Of a stretch of DNA of 64,000 nucleotides, positions 29,540 through 41,929 are shown in pieces. The notes below the pieces were generated by a model that did not search any database, was not told the origin of the DNA, and worked only from the letters and a program-made list of their open reading frames with translations. The translations under genes were made by a program, and so were the position numbers. Location of the stretch: the NCBI RefSeq assembly GCF_019075875.1, contig NZ_JAHOOZ010000001.1:1054001-1118000 (forward strand), in the 5' to 3' direction. Positions within the stretch are counted from its first letter, which is position 1. Every line of letters starts with the position of its first letter. Source of the stretch: Novosphingobium sp. G106. GTDB lineage: Bacteria; Pseudomonadota; Alphaproteobacteria; Sphingomonadales; Sphingomonadaceae.

Positions 29540-29734
29540 ATGGCATCATCGAATTGGGAGGATCGCCCTTACGGCCGCAGAAAACGCGGTGCGTTCAAGA
29601 GCATTTGCCTGGGCCTGGGATTGGGCCTTTCCCTTGGTTACGGGATTCTCCATCTGGCTAACCTGGCGCCTCTTCGCGGCTTTGCATGCGCGAAGCTCCC
29701 GGCGTTCGCCAACGCGCTGTCTTGCTACGATTAG
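29540..29734 (+). CDS. Small single-pass membrane protein
   Basis: This is a 64-residue product with a basic N-terminus (DRPYGRRKRGAFKS) followed by a glycine-rich hydrophobic helix (ICLGLGLGLSLGYGILHLA). Two Cys lie in the C-terminal tail (GFACAKL and ALSCYD). The ribosome binding site is weak (AAGGTCGCACGA before the ATG). The positive-inside rule puts the N-terminus in the cytoplasm. Possibly real but not recognised. Confidence 0.45.
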   Translation: MASSNWEDRPYGRRKRGAFKSICLGLGLGLSLGYGILHLANLAPLRGFACAKLPAFANALSCYD

Positions 29735-29857
29735 AGATTTTTCCGCCGCCGACGGCAGTCAAACGGGTTCATGAGCGACCCGGATAGCCCCGGCGCCACC
29801 TGGAACGTCGTCGGCTTTTTCGCGGAAGCGCCCGACATTCGTGATCTCACGCGGCTG

Positions 29858-29883
29858 CCCCCGCTTCGGCGGGGGTTTCTTTT
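29858..29883 (+). terminator. Rho-independent terminator with TTCG tetraloop
   Basis: CCCCCGC-TTCG-GCGGGGG is followed by TTTCTTTT. This is a textbook intrinsic terminator, about 125 nt after the small membrane protein gene. Confidence 0.85.
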
Positions 29884-29988
29884 CGCACGTTGAGAATACA
29901 CAATTAGCTCTTGCCCCACGGAAGGCTACGGATTGCGCGCGGGCGCGGGAACGCTTGCCAAGAGCATAGTAGGACCCTTGGACTTAGG

Positions 29989-30016
29989 CCCTCGCTTCGG
30001 CGGGGGTTTTCTTTGG
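29989..30016 (+). terminator. Second rho-independent terminator, near copy of the first
   Basis: CCCTCGC-TTCG-GCGGGGG (one G-U pair) is followed by TTTTCTTT. No gene ends between this and the previous terminator, so it may end a non-coding transcript. Confidence 0.75.
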
Positions 30017-30342
30017 TCGATCTCCGGCACGCACTCGCCAAGTGGCGAGGGAGCATCGAATGGGTTTCTGCGGCGCTATGTGAGCAGTCAAGGTGCCAGC
30101 CGCAGAGCCGCCGTTCCCGCATGGAATTGATGAGAAGGGGATGCCTACCCAGACTGTATTCGAACAGACTGGACGCCTTTACTCGCTGCTTGAGGAGGCC
30201 TGAGGCTGCCGGACTAAAGGTAGACGCCTATCGTGCCATTTGGGATGAAGCGCGACCGATCCAAATGGTGTCCCGGTGTGGGGGCTGCTTCCGAGGGGAC
30301 AATCAGAATATCTAGTATTCTCAATCTCACGCGAGAGAGAAT

Positions 30343-30417
30343 TGGCTCCCTGAGTAGGATTCGAACCTACGACCAAGTGATTAACAGTCACCTACTCTAC
30401 CGCTGAGCTATCAGGGA
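30343..30417 (-). tRNA. tRNA-Asn (GTT)
   Basis: The minus strand folds as a complete tRNA: acceptor TCCCTGA paired with TCAGGGA, D-loop AGCTCAGCGGTAGAGT, anticodon stem-loop with GTT at positions 30383-30385, T-loop GGTTCGAATCC and an encoded 3' CCA. The body is 72 nt plus the CCA. No terminator with a T tract is obvious downstream. Confidence 0.96.
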
Positions 30418-30510
30418 GCAGCCCTCTCGGGCAGGTGTGCGCCTATAACAGCGTCGGATGGTTTGGCAAGATGTGGCGGAGACAAATTTCGCCCGATTGC
30501 GGCCAAGTGT

Positions 30511-31290
30511 CTAAGCCTGGAACTGTTCGGCGAAAATTCGTTCCTCGAGGCTGGCGCCGGGATCGAACAGCAGGGTCAGTTCCTTGTCGCGCGCGGTCGA
30601 GATGCGCACATCGCGGACGTCGCGAATCTCCTTCTGGTCGGCGACGACCGAGACCGGCCGCTTGCCCGGCTCGCGCACGCGGAATTCCACTTCGGCGCTG
30701 TCGGGCAGGATCGCCCCTTTCCAGCGGCGCGGGCGGAACGGGCTGATCGGGGTCAGCGCCAGCATGTTGCAGCCCAGCGGCAGGATCGGCCCGTTGGCGG
30801 AGAGGTTGTAGGCCGTCGATCCTGCAGGGGTCGAGACCAGCACGCCGTCGCCCGCGAGCTCTGCCATGCGGACCTTGCCGTTGATCTTGACCTCAAGCTT
30901 TGCTGTCTGGCGCGTCTCGCGCAGCAGCGAGACCTCGTTGATCGCGTAGAAGCTAAATTCGTCGTCGTCCTGGGTGACCGCGCGCATCTCCAGCGGGCGC
31001 ACTCCGATCTTGCGCGCGCGGCCGATCCGTTCGGCGATCGTGCGCTTGTGGCTGTTCTTGTTCATCAGGAAGCCGACCGTGCCGAGGTTGATGCCGTAGC
31101 AGGGACGGATCCAGTTCTTGTCGAGCATCTCGTGAAGCACATGCAGCATGAAGCCGTCGCCGCCGAGCACGACCAGCGCCTCGGCTTCGCCGGCCGGGAC
31201 CCAGTCATGTGCATCGCGCAGCGGGCCGGCGCCTTCCTGCGCCTTGATGCTGTCCGAAACCACCAGGGCCAGCTTGAGGTCATTGCTCAC
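30511..31290 (-). CDS. nadK: NAD kinase
   Basis: NadK phosphorylates NAD to NADP in the cytoplasm. The 259-residue product has the family GGDG motif (VVLGGDGFMLHVLHEML, about residue 43), YGINLGTVGFLMN, the NE motif INEVSLLR, and TPAGSTAYNLSANGPILPL, which binds NAD. The start is a GTG giving VSNDLKLALVVS; the longer reading frame to 31503 has no family support and would run into the divergent EAL gene. Length and motif spacing match alphaproteobacterial NadK. Confidence 0.95.
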   Translation of the reverse strand: MSNDLKLALVVSDSIKAQEGAGPLRDAHDWVPAGEAEALVVLGGDGFMLHVLHEMLDKNWIRPCYGINLGTVGFLMNKNSHKRTIAERIGRARKIGVRPLEMRAVTQDDDEFSFYAINEVSLLRETRQTAKLEVKINGKVRMAELAGDGVLVSTPAGSTAYNLSANGPILPLGCNMLALTPISPFRPRRWKGAILPDSAEVEFRVREPGKRPVSVVADQKEIRDVRDVRISTARDKELTLLFDPGASLEERIFAEQFQA

Positions 31291-31376
31291 GCGCCGTTTT
31301 CTCCACATCTTCTCGGGCGCGAGGGCTGTGGCAAATCGAACGCTTTGGCAAGGCCTTCCGCGTATATGAAGATCCA

Positions 31377-32684
31377 ATGACGGAGTCGCGCATTCCAGAC
31401 CTTGAAGCCCCGCGCGACGCGGTAACCGGCCTGCCGGCGATCGAAACCGTGCGCGGCCGGCTCGAGGACTGGCTGGCAGAGGCTGCGGAAGAGGGCGAGC
31501 CAACCTGCGTCCATGCGCTGCTGCTGGGGCTGCGCCGCGTCGATGCGGTCAACCTCGCCTATGGCGAAAGCACCGGCGATGCCGCGCTGGCCGAAGTCGC
31601 GGCCCGGATCTGCCGTTTCGCCGAGCACGAACTCGACGGCCCCTGGGTCGCGGCACGCGGCGGTGGCGGCAATTTCCTGCTCGCCGCCAACGAAGCCTGC
31701 AGCCGCGAGCGCTGGCAGCTTTTCGCCGAGCACCTTGCTGATGTCGTCGCCCAGTCGATTCCCGCCTCGGTCGGTTTGCTACGCCTCTCGCCGCGGCTGG
31801 CACTGCTGCGCGGCGTGGCCGGGGAAAGCGCCGGAATCGATCCTCGACCGGCTGAGCCATACGCTGGGCAGCCGGCGGCTCCAGAGCGGGCGCATCGCCT
31901 GGGTCGACGGCGCCGCCGCGCCGCCGGGACGCACCGCGGCACAGCTCGAGGCCGACCTGCTCGTCGCGATCGACCGCGACGAGATCGAGATCCTGTTCCA
32001 GCCGCAATTTTCCTGCACCGACGACCGTCTGACCGGAGCCGAGGCGCTGGCCCGCTGGCGCCATCCCTCGCTCGGCCGCATCGGCGCTGCCGCGCTGTTC
32101 GGGGTGGCCGACCGCACCGACCATGTCGCGCCGCTGTCACGCCATATCGCCCGCCGCGCGCTGGCCGCGGCGGCTGCCTGGCCGGCCGAGCTGCGGCTCT
32201 CGCTCAACGTCACGCCCGCGGACCTTGCGGCGCCCAGCTATGCTGAAAAGCTCATGTCGATCGTGCGTGAAAGCGGGTTTCCGCCTGACCGGCTGACGCT
32301 CGAAGTCACCGAACAGGTCCTGCTCAGCGACGTCCACGCCGCGGCCAGGACGCTGGGCCAGCTCGCCGCTGAAGGCATGCGCGTCGCACTCGACGATTTC
32401 GGCGCGGGCTTCTGCAACTTCCGCTACCTGAAGCTGCTGCCGCTGGACTACCTCAAGCTCGACCGCTCGATGGTCGACGGCATCGCCGAACAGAACCCGC
32501 GCGACCTCGCCGTTCTGCGCGCGATCGTCGCCATGGCCGGCGCGCTGGACCTCCAGGTGATCGCCGAGGGCATCGAGACCGAAGCCCAGCGCCTGCGCAT
32601 CACCGAGGAAGGATGCGCCTTCTACCAGGGCTTCTTGCGGGCGAAGCCGATGGGGACGGGGGAGTTCTTGGCGCTGGCAGAGGC

Positions 32685-32688
<4 letters not shown>
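31377..32688 (+). pseudogene. EAL-domain phosphodiesterase with degenerate GGDEF domain, broken by one frameshift
   Basis: The N-terminal frame (from ATG 31377) encodes a GGDEF-like domain whose signature is degenerate (ARGGGGNFLLA). The frame then shifts by one extra base near 31831-31835, after which the EAL domain is complete: ILFQPQF, TGAEALARWRHPSL, LEVTEQVLL, VALDDFGAGFCNF, YLKLDRSMVDG and QVIAEGIETEAQ. Removing one G gives a 436-residue protein. The intact catalytic motifs suggest c-di-GMP hydrolysis. It is divergent from nadK, and its stop overlaps that of mfd by 4 nt. Confidence 0.82.
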
Positions 32689-36176
<3,488 letters not shown>

Positions 36177-36185
36177 CGAACGAGG

Positions 36186-36449
36186 TCAGCGGGGAATTTC
36201 GACGTAATCCAGCTTTTGTATCAGCGACATGAGTTCGCCGGCGTAACGCTCGGGAACTTCCGCAGTGCCAAGGGCCCAGGCGAGAATGTCGTGGTCTTCC
36301 TCTTCGATCAATTCCTCGAACCAGACGATCTCCGTCTCGGACCAACCGGCGTGGAAGCGGTCGAAGAAGCAGCCGATCATGTAGTCGGCCTCGCGCGTGC
36401 CGCGGTGCCAGGCGCGGAACTTGATGCGGTTCAGGCGGTCTGAAGTCAT
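36186..36449 (-). CDS. sdhE: FAD assembly factor SdhE (SDHAF2-like)
   Basis: SdhE promotes covalent attachment of FAD to the succinate dehydrogenase flavoprotein. The 87-residue protein carries the family signature HRGTREADYMIGCFFDR, with the RGxxE motif that contacts the flavoprotein, and WFEELIEEEDHDILAWAL. The usual start MTSDRLNRIKFRAW is chosen; a longer frame extends to 36527 through repeat DNA and is rejected. The sdhE-mfd order is common in alphaproteobacteria. Confidence 0.92.
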   Translation of the reverse strand: MTSDRLNRIKFRAWHRGTREADYMIGCFFDRFHAGWSETEIVWFEELIEEEDHDILAWALGTAEVPERYAGELMSLIQKLDYVEIPR

Positions 36450-36486
36450 GGCTGGCGGGTAGGGGAACTTCGCTACCCACACAAGA

Positions 36487-36588
36487 CCGTCACCCCTGCG
36501 GAGGCCGGGGCCCAACCGACGTTGCATCGTCGCATCTTCCGTTTCAAGAGGAGAGGTTGGCTGGACCCCTGCCTTCGCAGGGGCGACG
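36487..36588. repeat. Inverted pair of REP-like palindromic elements
   Basis: One unit at 36487-36516 (CGTCACCCCTGCGGAGG, then CCGGGGCCCAACC) and a second, reversed unit at 36555-36588 (GGTTGGCTGGACCCCTGCC, then TTCGCAGGGGCGACG) match each other after reverse-complementing. Each forms a hairpin, and the pair forms a BIME-like head-to-head arrangement between the divergent sdhE and recG genes. Confidence 0.7.
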
Positions 36589-36624
36589 GCTGGATTGTTG
36601 GGCAGGGCAAGCTATAGCCGCTCC

Positions 36625-38678
36625 ATGCGTCCCGATCGCCTGAATCCCCTTTTCGCCGAAACCTCGGGCCTCAAGGGCGTCGGCCCGCAATTGGCCAAGC
36701 CGCTGGAGAAGCTCGGTCTGACGCGGGTCAAGGACCTGGCCTATCACCTGCCCGATCGCTTCGTGCAGCGCCGCGCAGTGGCGATCTCGACGAGGTGAGC
36801 GTCGGCGAGAACATCATCGTTGCGCTGACGCCCAATGATTACCGCAGCTCCGCCGGGCGTGGGCCGTTCCGCGTGCTGGCGGCGGACGCGATCGGCAACG
36901 TGGTGTCGCTGACCTATTTCGGCCGTAACGGCGGCTGGGCCAAGAAGCAGTTGCCGCTGGGCGAGACGCGCTGGATCGCCGGGCGGCTCGATCAGTACGG
37001 CCAGATGCAGCAGATCGTGCACCCCGATCACGTCTCCGAAGAGAGCGTCGGGCTCGGGCAGTTGTGCGAGCCGGTCTATCCCTTGTCCGAAGGCCTGACC
37101 CAGGGGCGTGTCGCCGCGCTCGTCCAGCAGGGACTGGCGGCGCTCACCGACCTGCCTGAATGGATCGAGCCCGGCCTGCTCGCCAAGCAGAAGTGGCCGA
37201 CCTGGCGCGAGGCGCTGCTGCTCGCGCACAAGGACGAGCACCACGAGGCGCGCGAGCGGTTGGCCTACGACGAATTGCTGGCGAACAGCCTCGCGCTGAT
37301 GTTGGTCAAGAACGCCAACCGTGCGCAGAAGGGCACACCGCTGCAGGGCGACGGGCGGTTGCGCGCCAAGCTTTCGCTGCCCTTCGGCCTCACCGGCGCG
37401 CAGCGGCGGTCCATCGCCGAGATCGAGGGCGATCTCGCGCAGGCCTCGCCGATGTTGCGGCTGCTCCAGGGCGACGTGGGCTCGGGCAAGACCGTGGTCG
37501 CGCTCGAATCGATGTTGATCGCGGTCGAGGCGGGCGCGCAGGCGGCCCTGCTCGCGCCCACCGAAATCCTCGCGCGCCAGCATCACGAAACGCTGAGCCG
37601 GATGCTCTCGGGCACCGGCGTCACGATCGCGCTGCTGACCGGGCGCGACAAGGGCAGAGCGCGTGAATCGATCTTGATGGGGCTGGTCGACGGCAGCATC
37701 GACATCGTGGTCGGCACCCATGCGATCTTCCAGGACACCGTGGCCTACAAGAATCTTGCCATGGTGGTGATCGACGAGCAGCACCGCTTCGGTGTCGGCC
37801 AGCGCCTGATGCTGACGCAGAAGGGCAGGCGGACGCCGCATTGCCTGGCGATGACCGCCACCCCGATCCCGCGCACGCTGACTCTGGCGCAGTACGGCGA
37901 GATGGACGTCTCGCGGCTCGACGAGATGCCACCGGGCCGCCAGGCGATCGACACGCGCGTGGTCGCGGGCGAGCGGCTGGGCGATGTCGTCGGCGCGCTG
38001 TCGCGGCACATGGCGGCCGGAGGACAGGCCTACTGGGTCTGCCCGATGGTCCGCGAGAGCGAGAACGACGACCTCGCCGCCGCCGAAGCGCGCTATGCGG
38101 AACTGAAGGAACGCTTCGGCGAGGATGTCGTGCTGGTCCACGGCCAGCTCAAGCCAGATGCCAAGGACGCGGCGATGGAGCGTTTCGCCAGCGGCGGGGC
38201 CAAGCTGCTGGTGGCGACGACGGTGATCGAGGTCGGCGTCGACGTGCCCAATTCGACGCTGATGGTGATTGAACAGGCCGAGCGTTTCGGCCTCGCCCAG
38301 CTGCACCAGTTGCGCGGGCGTGTGGGCCGCGGCTCTGAGAAATCGGTCTGCCTGCTGCTGCGCGGCGAAGCCCTGTCCGAGACCGCGCGCGACCGGCTGG
38401 CACTGATGCGCGAGACCCAGGACGGCTTCCGCCTCGCCGAGGAAGACCTGCGCCTTCGCGGCGGCGGCGAACTGCTCGGCACGCGCCAGTCGGGCGACAC
38501 GCCTTTCCGCATTGCCACGCTCGAACAGATCCAGCGATTGCTGCCGCTGGCGCACGACGACGCTCGGTTACTCATCGAGCGCGACGGCGGGCTGACCGGA
38601 GAAAGGGGAGAAGCGGCGCGGTTGTTGCTCTATTTGTTCGAGCGCGATTGGGGCGTGCAGTTGCTCCGGGGTGGGTAA
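36625..38678 (+). pseudogene. recG: ATP-dependent DNA helicase RecG, broken by one frameshift
   Basis: RecG remodels stalled replication forks and Holliday junctions. The first frame encodes the N-terminal wedge region (LNPLFAETSGLKGVGPQLAK). It ends at a premature stop near 36796; one missing base at 36781-36784 would restore RAVADLDEVSVGENI and a 684-residue protein of normal length. The helicase core is complete: Walker A LLQGDVGSGKTVVALESML, VVIDEQHRFGVGQR, MTATPIPRTLTLAQYGEMD and QLRGRVGRGSEKSVCLLL. The break probably reflects a sequence error but would inactivate the gene as given. Confidence 0.88.
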
Positions 38679-38702
38679 GAAACGGATCTCGCGCCGAGCA
38701 AT

Positions 38703-39587
38703 TCAGCGAATAGGTTGCGGGGTGAGGAACCAGCCGTCGCCGAGGTTGGCAGACATGGCACTGGCCAAGATTCCGTTGGGATCGCGCAGATAGTCGAAGG
38801 CTTCCTCGAAATCGCCCTTGCTGTCGCCGGCTACGGCCAGGATGCACCAGTCTCTTGCGGCGTCCTGACGGCGGTCCTGCTTTCGCTCATCGGGTTTGCG
38901 GATGAGCAGCAGACGGTCGGTGCGGTCAGGATCGAGACCGACGGCCGCGAGAATTATGTAGAGCCGCTCGGACTTGTCGGTCGGCAGACTTGCCTGCCAC
39001 AGGATGGTGATCCCGGCAGCGCGCAGCCTTGCGAGCTGTTCTGCCAGCCCCGGCGCCGCGGCAGGCGGATCGTCGAGGTCGAAGACCGCCTTGTCGGGGT
39101 CGAGGTCGATCAACACGGCGGGCGGCTGATTGCCGCAATTGGCTCGTGCGGGCCGAGATGTCAGCGTCGCCGGGTCTATCAGAGCAGATCGGACCGGCTG
39201 GCCGGGCTTCGGCTGCGCGGCGGTCAGGGCGAAATGCCCGAAAGCCGCGAAAGACCCGCCGATGGCGCCAGGCGCTTCGTCGGGCCTGGGCAGGGCTGTA
39301 AGGCCGGTAAGCTGCAGCGAAGTGCCGGCGGGCATCTGCGTATCCGTTCCGGCGATTGGAGCGATCCGCCGGGCCAGCGGCTCGGCGACCAACGGGGGCG
39401 GTTTGCCGGACTTGGCCAGCGTGGACTTGCGGTGCTCGCCCTTGGGCTTTCCATCGGGCTTGCCGTCTATCCGGGTCTTGATGACGAGAGTGCCCGCCAG
39501 CACAGGCGCCACCGCCGCGACGCATCCGCCCAGCAGCACCGGCTGCAAGGCGACCAAGCTTGTCAGGAGCAACCCGGCAGGTTTCAC
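38703..39587 (-). CDS. Putative lipoprotein
   Basis: This 294-residue product has a signal peptide ending in the lipobox PVLLGGCVAAV, with the Cys near residue 21. A basic linker follows (KTRIDGKPDGKPKGEHRKS). The C-terminal half has a HAD-like or FIST-like pattern: PPAVLIDLDPDKAVFDLDDP then LAEQLARLRAAGITILWQAS, suggesting a Rossmann-type fold with acidic clusters. I do not recognise the family. The start is a GTG with GAGCG nearby; an upstream frame reaches 39692. It converges on recG with a gap of 24 nt. Confidence 0.6.
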   Translation of the reverse strand: MKPAGLLLTSLVALQPVLLGGCVAAVAPVLAGTLVIKTRIDGKPDGKPKGEHRKSTLAKSGKPPPLVAEPLARRIAPIAGTDTQMPAGTSLQLTGLTALPRPDEAPGAIGGSFAAFGHFALTAAQPKPGQPVRSALIDPATLTSRPARANCGNQPPAVLIDLDPDKAVFDLDDPPAAAPGLAEQLARLRAAGITILWQASLPTDKSERLYIILAAVGLDPDRTDRLLLIRKPDERKQDRRQDAARDWCILAVAGDSKGDFEEAFDYLRDPNGILASAMSANLGDGWFLTPQPIR

Positions 39588-39797
39588 GCGAGCTCGCTCT
39601 CTCGAACGGCGCGAAACCCGATCTTGTCGCAGGGCGCGCCGAGGATCATGCGCGGTCATCAGATCGAAAACCATTCGAACATTTGACCGCATTCATGTCG
39701 ATTGTCTCGATGCCTCGCAAGAGGCGCCAACGGGCAGTTCGCGGATGCGCCAGTGTCAGGGCCAAGGGATCTTTCCTCACGGCGCCTCAAGGGCTTT

Positions 39798-40133
39798 TCA
39801 CGGCAAGATGCCGCCCGGACCGATCTCTGGCGCGTCCTCCTTGGGAACGTAGCGAACGGTCCATCCCGGTTTGCCGTCGGGGCCGATCTCGATGTCGGGA
39901 AGCGCCACCGGATCATTGCCCGTCTCGACCCAGCCCGCGCCATTGCAGCGATCGCAGATCGCGCGGCGGCAGCGAAAGCTCACGAGGTCTATCTCGGCAT
40001 TCCAGCAGCCGTGGCCCCGGCACTTCGGGCAAAGAGCATCGAGCGCGCCGTTGCGCGGCTGCAAGGCGACCATGTCGAAAGCGTGCGGACTGTCCGGTCC
40101 CTCGCAGTGAACTATGTTGCTGGCATGTGCCAT
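39798..40133 (-). CDS. Small zinc-ribbon protein with DnaJ-type CXXCXGXG motifs
   Basis: The 111-residue product has two motifs, CPKCRGHGCWN near residue 36 and CDRCNGAGWVET near residue 60, resembling the zinc-finger repeats of DnaJ. This suggests zinc binding and protein or nucleic-acid contacts. The C-terminus (PDGKPGWTVRYVPKEDAPEI) looks extended. AAGGAG lies 5 nt before the chosen ATG; another ATG directly upstream is too close. No J-domain is present. Confidence 0.65.
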   Translation of the reverse strand: MAHASNIVHCEGPDSPHAFDMVALQPRNGALDALCPKCRGHGCWNAEIDLVSFRCRRAICDRCNGAGWVETGNDPVALPDIEIGPDGKPGWTVRYVPKEDAPEIGPGGILP

Positions 40134-40201
40134 CATGGCTCCTTCTTGCGAGCATAGCGCTCACCCTCGACTCAGGCCCCCGTGGTACTGTGTAGCTCAT
40201 G

Positions 40202-40876
40202 TCACCCTACCGAACGAAGACGCTCGGCCAACTGCGCGAGTGCTTCGCCGGGCGGCCCGTTCTTGACCCTGTCCAGAATAGCCCGTGCCACCTGTTCGGG
40301 TGACAGCGCCCCGGTATCGAGCACCATGTCGAAGCAATCGTGGAGGAAAATCTCGCGCGCGACGAATTGCGAGGCGCGCCGGGTGCCGGCGTTGTTGCGA
40401 GCGGCCTGTTCGGGCCCGAGCACTTTCTCGACATCGGCGAGGCGCCCTTCGATCCGCGTGCCGAGGATGTCCTGCGGCGGCTTCAGCGCGACGAACAGCG
40501 ATGGCAGGTCCTTCAGCCGCTCGACCAGGTTTGGCAGGATCGGCGGGTCCATGGTCGCGACGTGGTCGAGGATCACCCGCTGGCCGTTCTCGACCGCGGT
40601 GCGGATCATGCGGTGATAGGTGTCGATCAGCGCGGCGCCATGCGTGCCGAAGCTCATGTGCGCCGGGCCTTCGGGATCGGCCGGGTCGTCGGGCGCCATG
40701 TGCAGGCTGGCGCCGCTATGGGTGCCGCCGTCGACGAACTTGCGCGGTACCAGCACGCCCAGCATCGTGTCGACGCCGAAGTGTAGCCAGAGGTCGTCAG
40801 CCAGCGCGACGAAGTGCTTGCAGGTGGTCGTCTTTCCGCTTCCGGTGGTGCCGGTGACGATGACGAGTTTCGTCAC
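40202..40876 (-). CDS. P-loop kinase, chloramphenicol-phosphotransferase-like
   Basis: This is a 224-residue protein with Walker A VTGTTGSGKTTTCKHF at the N-terminus and an acidic strand VILDHVATMD that could be Walker B or a substrate loop. Overall it fits the small P-loop kinases that include chloramphenicol phosphotransferase. The substrate is unknown; calling it a resistance gene would be unsupported. The GTG start overlaps the upstream CrtC/AttH-like gene as GTGA, so the two are translationally coupled and should act together. Confidence 0.65.
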   Translation of the reverse strand: MTKLVIVTGTTGSGKTTTCKHFVALADDLWLHFGVDTMLGVLVPRKFVDGGTHSGASLHMAPDDPADPEGPAHMSFGTHGAALIDTYHRMIRTAVENGQRVILDHVATMDPPILPNLVERLKDLPSLFVALKPPQDILGTRIEGRLADVEKVLGPEQAARNNAGTRRASQFVAREIFLHDCFDMVLDTGALSPEQVARAILDRVKNGPPGEALAQLAERLRSVG

Positions 40877-41847
40877 CGGCTGGCCCAGGCCTCTGGCCCC
40901 GCGCGGTGCCAGAGGCGGTAGTCCTGGAGGCCGTAGTATTCCTGGTCCTCGCCGATAGCGCCGACGTGGCCGTCGTAGTCCCAGGCGTACTGCTGCCACC
41001 ACATGCCGCGATCGGGGAACAGGATGACCTCGGCGTGGCAGACCGAGCGACCTATCGCGCGGAGTTCGCGGCCGAGCTTGTCCTTCGCCATGACCTCCAC
41101 TGCCGTCACCCTCGGCCCGTCACGCTCGAGCACCCGGCGCGTGCCATCGGCTAGCGAGGAGATCACCCCGTCGCGCAGGATGTAGCCGCCGACCGCGACG
41201 GTATCGCGGTTCTGGTTGGCGTCGACCGCCATCATGTGGAAGCCGGTCTTCGCGTCGGCGGTCGACCAGAGGTAGCCGCCGGGCGTGCATTTCTCGAGGT
41301 TGCGCCGCCCGTGCGAGCCATCGCGGATCGAGAAGGTGTCGACCGTGTAGGTCTCACCCTCCAATTCGACCGTGCCCTTGATTCGGCCGGGCTGTTCGAA
41401 GTGAAGCTTGTACGCGCTGTCGAAGCCGTGGTCCTCGCGGCTGCCGATCTCGTGCGGCTCGGCCACGGCCTCGAACATGAGATCGAGCTTGAAGCCGTTG
41501 GCATCGTATAGCAGCTGGTAGCGCTTCAGCGGTTCGAGCATCCTGATGCCGAACGAGAAGTCGGTCATGAAATCGTACTTGTCGTAATCGACCCCGAACC
41601 GTCCCTTAGGCAGCGGGCGCATCGCCTGCCAGTCGAAGAAGCGCAGGTCCCAGGCGTGCGCGTTGCGATCGTCCCACATCGCTGGGCCGGCGAGCATGCA
41701 GTTCATGTTCGGCCGGAAGTGGTTGTAGAAGAAGCCGTTGATCCGCCGCTCCGGGATCGCCCAGGAGAACCAGGAGCTTTCGCTCCAGTAGAGATCGTCG
41801 TCCTTGTGCGGATTGAAGTGGTCGGCCACTTCGCTGGTCAGCGCCAT
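40873..41847 (-). CDS. CrtC/AttH-like lipocalin-fold protein (DUF7064/7065 type)
   Basis: The 324-residue product is rich in aromatic residues and beta strands, with segments such as YWSESSWFSWAIPERRINGF, FYNHFRPNMNCMLAGPAMWD and FSIRDGSHGRRNLEKC. This is the pattern of CrtC/AttH-related double lipocalin-like proteins that bind lipids or isoprenoids. No signal peptide is visible. It precedes and overlaps the P-loop kinase gene. Such proteins are common in sterol- and polyketide-using sphingomonads, but no function is established here. Confidence 0.6.
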   Translation of the reverse strand: MALTSEVADHFNPHKDDDLYWSESSWFSWAIPERRINGFFYNHFRPNMNCMLAGPAMWDDRNAHAWDLRFFDWQAMRPLPKGRFGVDYDKYDFMTDFSFGIRMLEPLKRYQLLYDANGFKLDLMFEAVAEPHEIGSREDHGFDSAYKLHFEQPGRIKGTVELEGETYTVDTFSIRDGSHGRRNLEKCTPGGYLWSTADAKTGFHMMAVDANQNRDTVAVGGYILRDGVISSLADGTRRVLERDGPRVTAVEVMAKDKLGRELRAIGRSVCHAEVILFPDRGMWWQQYAWDYDGHVGAIGEDQEYYGLQDYRLWHRAGPEAWASR

Positions 41848-41929
41848 TTCGCGTCCTCGTCCGGTTTGCTCCCGCGTCGCATGGACGCGAGCGCGGGGGC
41901 AAGCCGGTAGTCTGGAACGCTAAGTCAGG

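Larger units (their letters stand above)
29735..30342. other. Gene-free region with two terminators and an inverted repeat
   Basis: About 600 nt hold no convincing coding sequence; the open frames here pass through terminator hairpins and show no usable ribosome binding site. The region contains two similar TTCG-loop terminators (29858 and 29989), a GCTCTTG/CAAGAGC pairing (29907-29913 with 29959-29965), a CTCGCC/GGCGAG hairpin (30034-30049), a CCATTTGG/CCAAATGG hairpin (30236-30268), and a 10-bp inverted repeat TTGAGAATAC/GTATTCTCAA at 29890-29899 and 30315-30324. A small RNA ending at the second terminator is possible. Confidence 0.5.

Noticed and set aside
29771..29893. 40-codon reading frame starting with ATG
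   Set aside because: Its end overlaps a textbook terminator and no good ribosome binding site precedes it, so it is more likely a chance frame.
29911..30315. 134-codon open frame in the gene-free stretch
   Set aside because: It begins at a TTG without a ribosome binding site, passes through a terminator hairpin and has no recognisable protein pattern.
30179..30391. Open frame antisense to the tRNA region
   Set aside because: The VGSNPTQGA-type sequence is the usual artefact from translating a tRNA gene.
40202..40876. Chloramphenicol resistance gene
   Set aside because: The P-loop kinase fold is shared by many enzymes, and no resistance context is present.
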